Shown here in pieces: positions 4,470 through 5,512 of a stretch of DNA of 5,512 nucleotides. A program made the position numbers and the translations under genes. Under the pieces are notes generated by a model, which saw only the letters and a list, made by a program, of their open reading frames with translations, ran no database searches and was not told the origin of the DNA. This DNA comes from Bifidobacteriaceae bacterium (lineage in GTDB: Bacteria; Actinomycetota; Actinomycetes; Actinomycetales; WQXJ01): assembly GCA_031278665.1 (NCBI GenBank), contig JAITKC010000034.1, positions 1 to 5,512 of the forward strand, in the 5' to 3' direction. The stretch's first letter is position 1, and each line of letters opens with the position of its first letter.

Positions 4470-5512
4470 GGCACCCGGCGAAGCCAATCCGGTTGGGCGA
4501 ACTTGGTTCGGACCAGTTCGGCGGCGCGGGCCAGTTCGGCGGCGCTCGGGGCCGACCGCTCCAGACCGTAAAGCTCCTCGAAGTGGCCGATCAGCGCCCG
4601 GACTATGGCCTCGCGCGGCAGTCCGGTCTGGGAGCGCAGCGGGTCGACCCGTTTGGCGGCGGATTTGGTGCCTTTGTCGGACAGTTTCTCGCGGCCGATT
4701 CGCAGGACCTCGAGCATTTTGCCGGCGTCGATGTCGTAGGCCATGGTGACGTGGTGTAGCACCGCCCCGCCCGCGAAGCGCTTCTGGGCCGCCCCGGCGA
4801 TTTTGCCGGCCGGGCTGGCGATGTCGTTGATCGGCAAGTAGCTGGCGTCAATGCCGAGCGCCCGCAAGGCGCCGACGCACCAAGCGTCGAGGAAGGCGTA
4901 GGAGTCGACGAAGCTCATGGCGTCCACCAAAGACTCGGGAACCACCAGCGAATAGGTGATGGTGTTGCCCGGCTCGACGAACATGGCGCCGCCGCCGGAG
5001 ACGCGTCGCACCACGGTGACGCCGTGGCGGGCGGCGGCCTTGTGGTCGACTTCGTCCGACCAGGATTGGTAGGAGCCGATGACGACGGCGTTGGACGCCC
5101 AGTCCCAGAAACGGAGCGTTGGGCCGCGCCGCCCGGCGGCCAACTCTTCGGCGTAGACCTGGTCCAACGCCATCTGGGTGTGCGGGTCGCGGGGGCGCTC
5201 TTCGATCAAGGTGAAGGCGTGGTCGGCCCAAGTCGACGACCTCCCGAGCGCGCGGCGCGCGGCGATCGCCACCGCGGCGGGGTCGAATCCGACCAGGTTG
5301 TCGGTCGGCTCAAGCGCTTGGGACACCCGCTCCGCCAGCGTCCGGGCTTGATCGTCGACCGACGCGCCGATCAGCGCGGCTTCGATCCGGGCCAGGGCGT
5401 CATCCGGCTCGAGGAAGAAGTCGCCGGCCAAACGGGCCGCCGTCAGCCGTCCGCCGGCCGCCGCCAACTCGACGGCCACGAGTTTCCCGCCCGGGGTTTT
5501 GTATTCGCCGCG
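4466..5512 (-). CDS. lplA: Lipoate-protein ligase family protein with N-terminal accessory domain (5' partial)
   Basis: The frame is open to the right edge, so the N-terminus is missing; 348 residues are visible (numbered from the edge). The first ~40 residues (GEYKTPGGKLVAVEL, then GDFFLEPDDAL) match the LplB-like accessory domain, which in many lipoate ligases is C-terminal or a separate protein. Here it precedes the catalytic domain, which runs from about 96 onward. Key motifs are RRVSGGGAMFVEPGN (169-183), the substrate loop, and NDIASPAGKIAGAAQKR (229-245), whose K237 matches the family's catalytic lysine, followed by AVLHHVTMAYDID. The enzyme would activate lipoate as lipoyl-AMP and attach it to lysines of E2 and GcvH proteins in the cytosol. 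The usual HD.GN is replaced by VEPGN. A related octanoyl- or biotin-type activity is possible. Its TGA overlaps the MATE start as ATGA. Confidence 0.87.
   Translation of the reverse strand, partial: RGEYKTPGGKLVAVELAAAGGRLTAARLAGDFFLEPDDALARIEAALIGASVDDQARTLAERVSQALEPTDNLVGFDPAAVAIAARRALGRSSTWADHAFTLIEERPRDPHTQMALDQVYAEELAAGRRGPTLRFWDWASNAVVIGSYQSWSDEVDHKAAARHGVTVVRRVSGGGAMFVEPGNTITYSLVVPESLVDAMSFVDSYAFLDAWCVGALRALGIDASYLPINDIASPAGKIAGAAQKRFAGGAVLHHVTMAYDIDAGKMLEVLRIGREKLSDKGTKSAAKRVDPLRSQTGLPREAIVRALIGHFEELYGLERSAPSAAELARAAELVRTKFAQPDWLRRVP

Noticed and set aside
4470..4487. ATG at 4487 as the MATE start
   Set aside because: The ATG at 4469 gives the ATGA overlap with the upstream stop and a typical MATE N-terminus; the longer form remains possible but is less likely.
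3959..4759. Long plus-strand open frame of 266 codons
   Set aside because: It is antisense to the MATE and lipoate ligase genes and is extremely Arg/Pro-rich, a composition shadow of GC-rich DNA.
5477..5479. GTG at 5479 as the true start of the lipoate ligase
   Set aside because: The frame continues to the window edge and the upstream residues RGEYKTPGGKL are part of the conserved accessory domain, so the start lies outside the window.

Overview
The window is very GC-rich, with strong G/C preference at third codon positions, GTG and TTG start candidates, and tightly overlapped ATGA/TTGA gene junctions. Together with the protein families seen (an ECF sigma factor followed by an 'AANPVP'-type single-pass membrane protein, and a lipoate ligase with an N-terminal accessory domain), this suggests a high-GC actinobacterium (Actinomycetota). 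No genus can be named from the sequence alone. It looks like an ordinary chromosomal region: I see no RNA gene, transposase, phage gene, CRISPR array or attachment site.

Layout. The left edge (1-71) is either the tail of a convergent plus-strand gene or spacer. On the minus strand, 2041-1454 encodes an ECF-type sigma factor whose TGA overlaps, as ATGA, the start of a 461-residue membrane-anchored protein (1457-72) that sits where an anti-sigma factor usually sits. A 67-bp spacer with a 12-bp perfect palindrome separates the sigma gene from a divergent plus-strand thpR (2109-2708), a 2H phosphoesterase with both HxT motifs. thpR converges, across a 20-bp tandem repeat, on a three-gene minus-strand operon read right to left: a lipoate-protein ligase family protein (5' end beyond the right edge; stop at 4466), a DinF-like MATE transporter (4469-3141), and an unrecognised 139-residue protein (3144-2725). 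The three are joined by ATGA and TTGA overlaps.

How they fit together. The sigma factor and membrane protein form a plausible envelope-sensing pair: the membrane protein has a short basic cytosolic tail, one transmembrane helix and a large outer domain with four cysteines, but no zinc-binding anti-sigma motif. The lplA-MATE-hypothetical operon joins lipoyl cofactor attachment with a multidrug/metabolite exporter and a small protein of unknown role; the functional link is not evident. No wholly new system is clear. The best leads are the non-canonical sigma/anti-sigma-like pair, the small gene hidden in a read-through frame, and the 20-bp repeat at the convergent 3' ends, which also encodes the C-terminus of that small gene.
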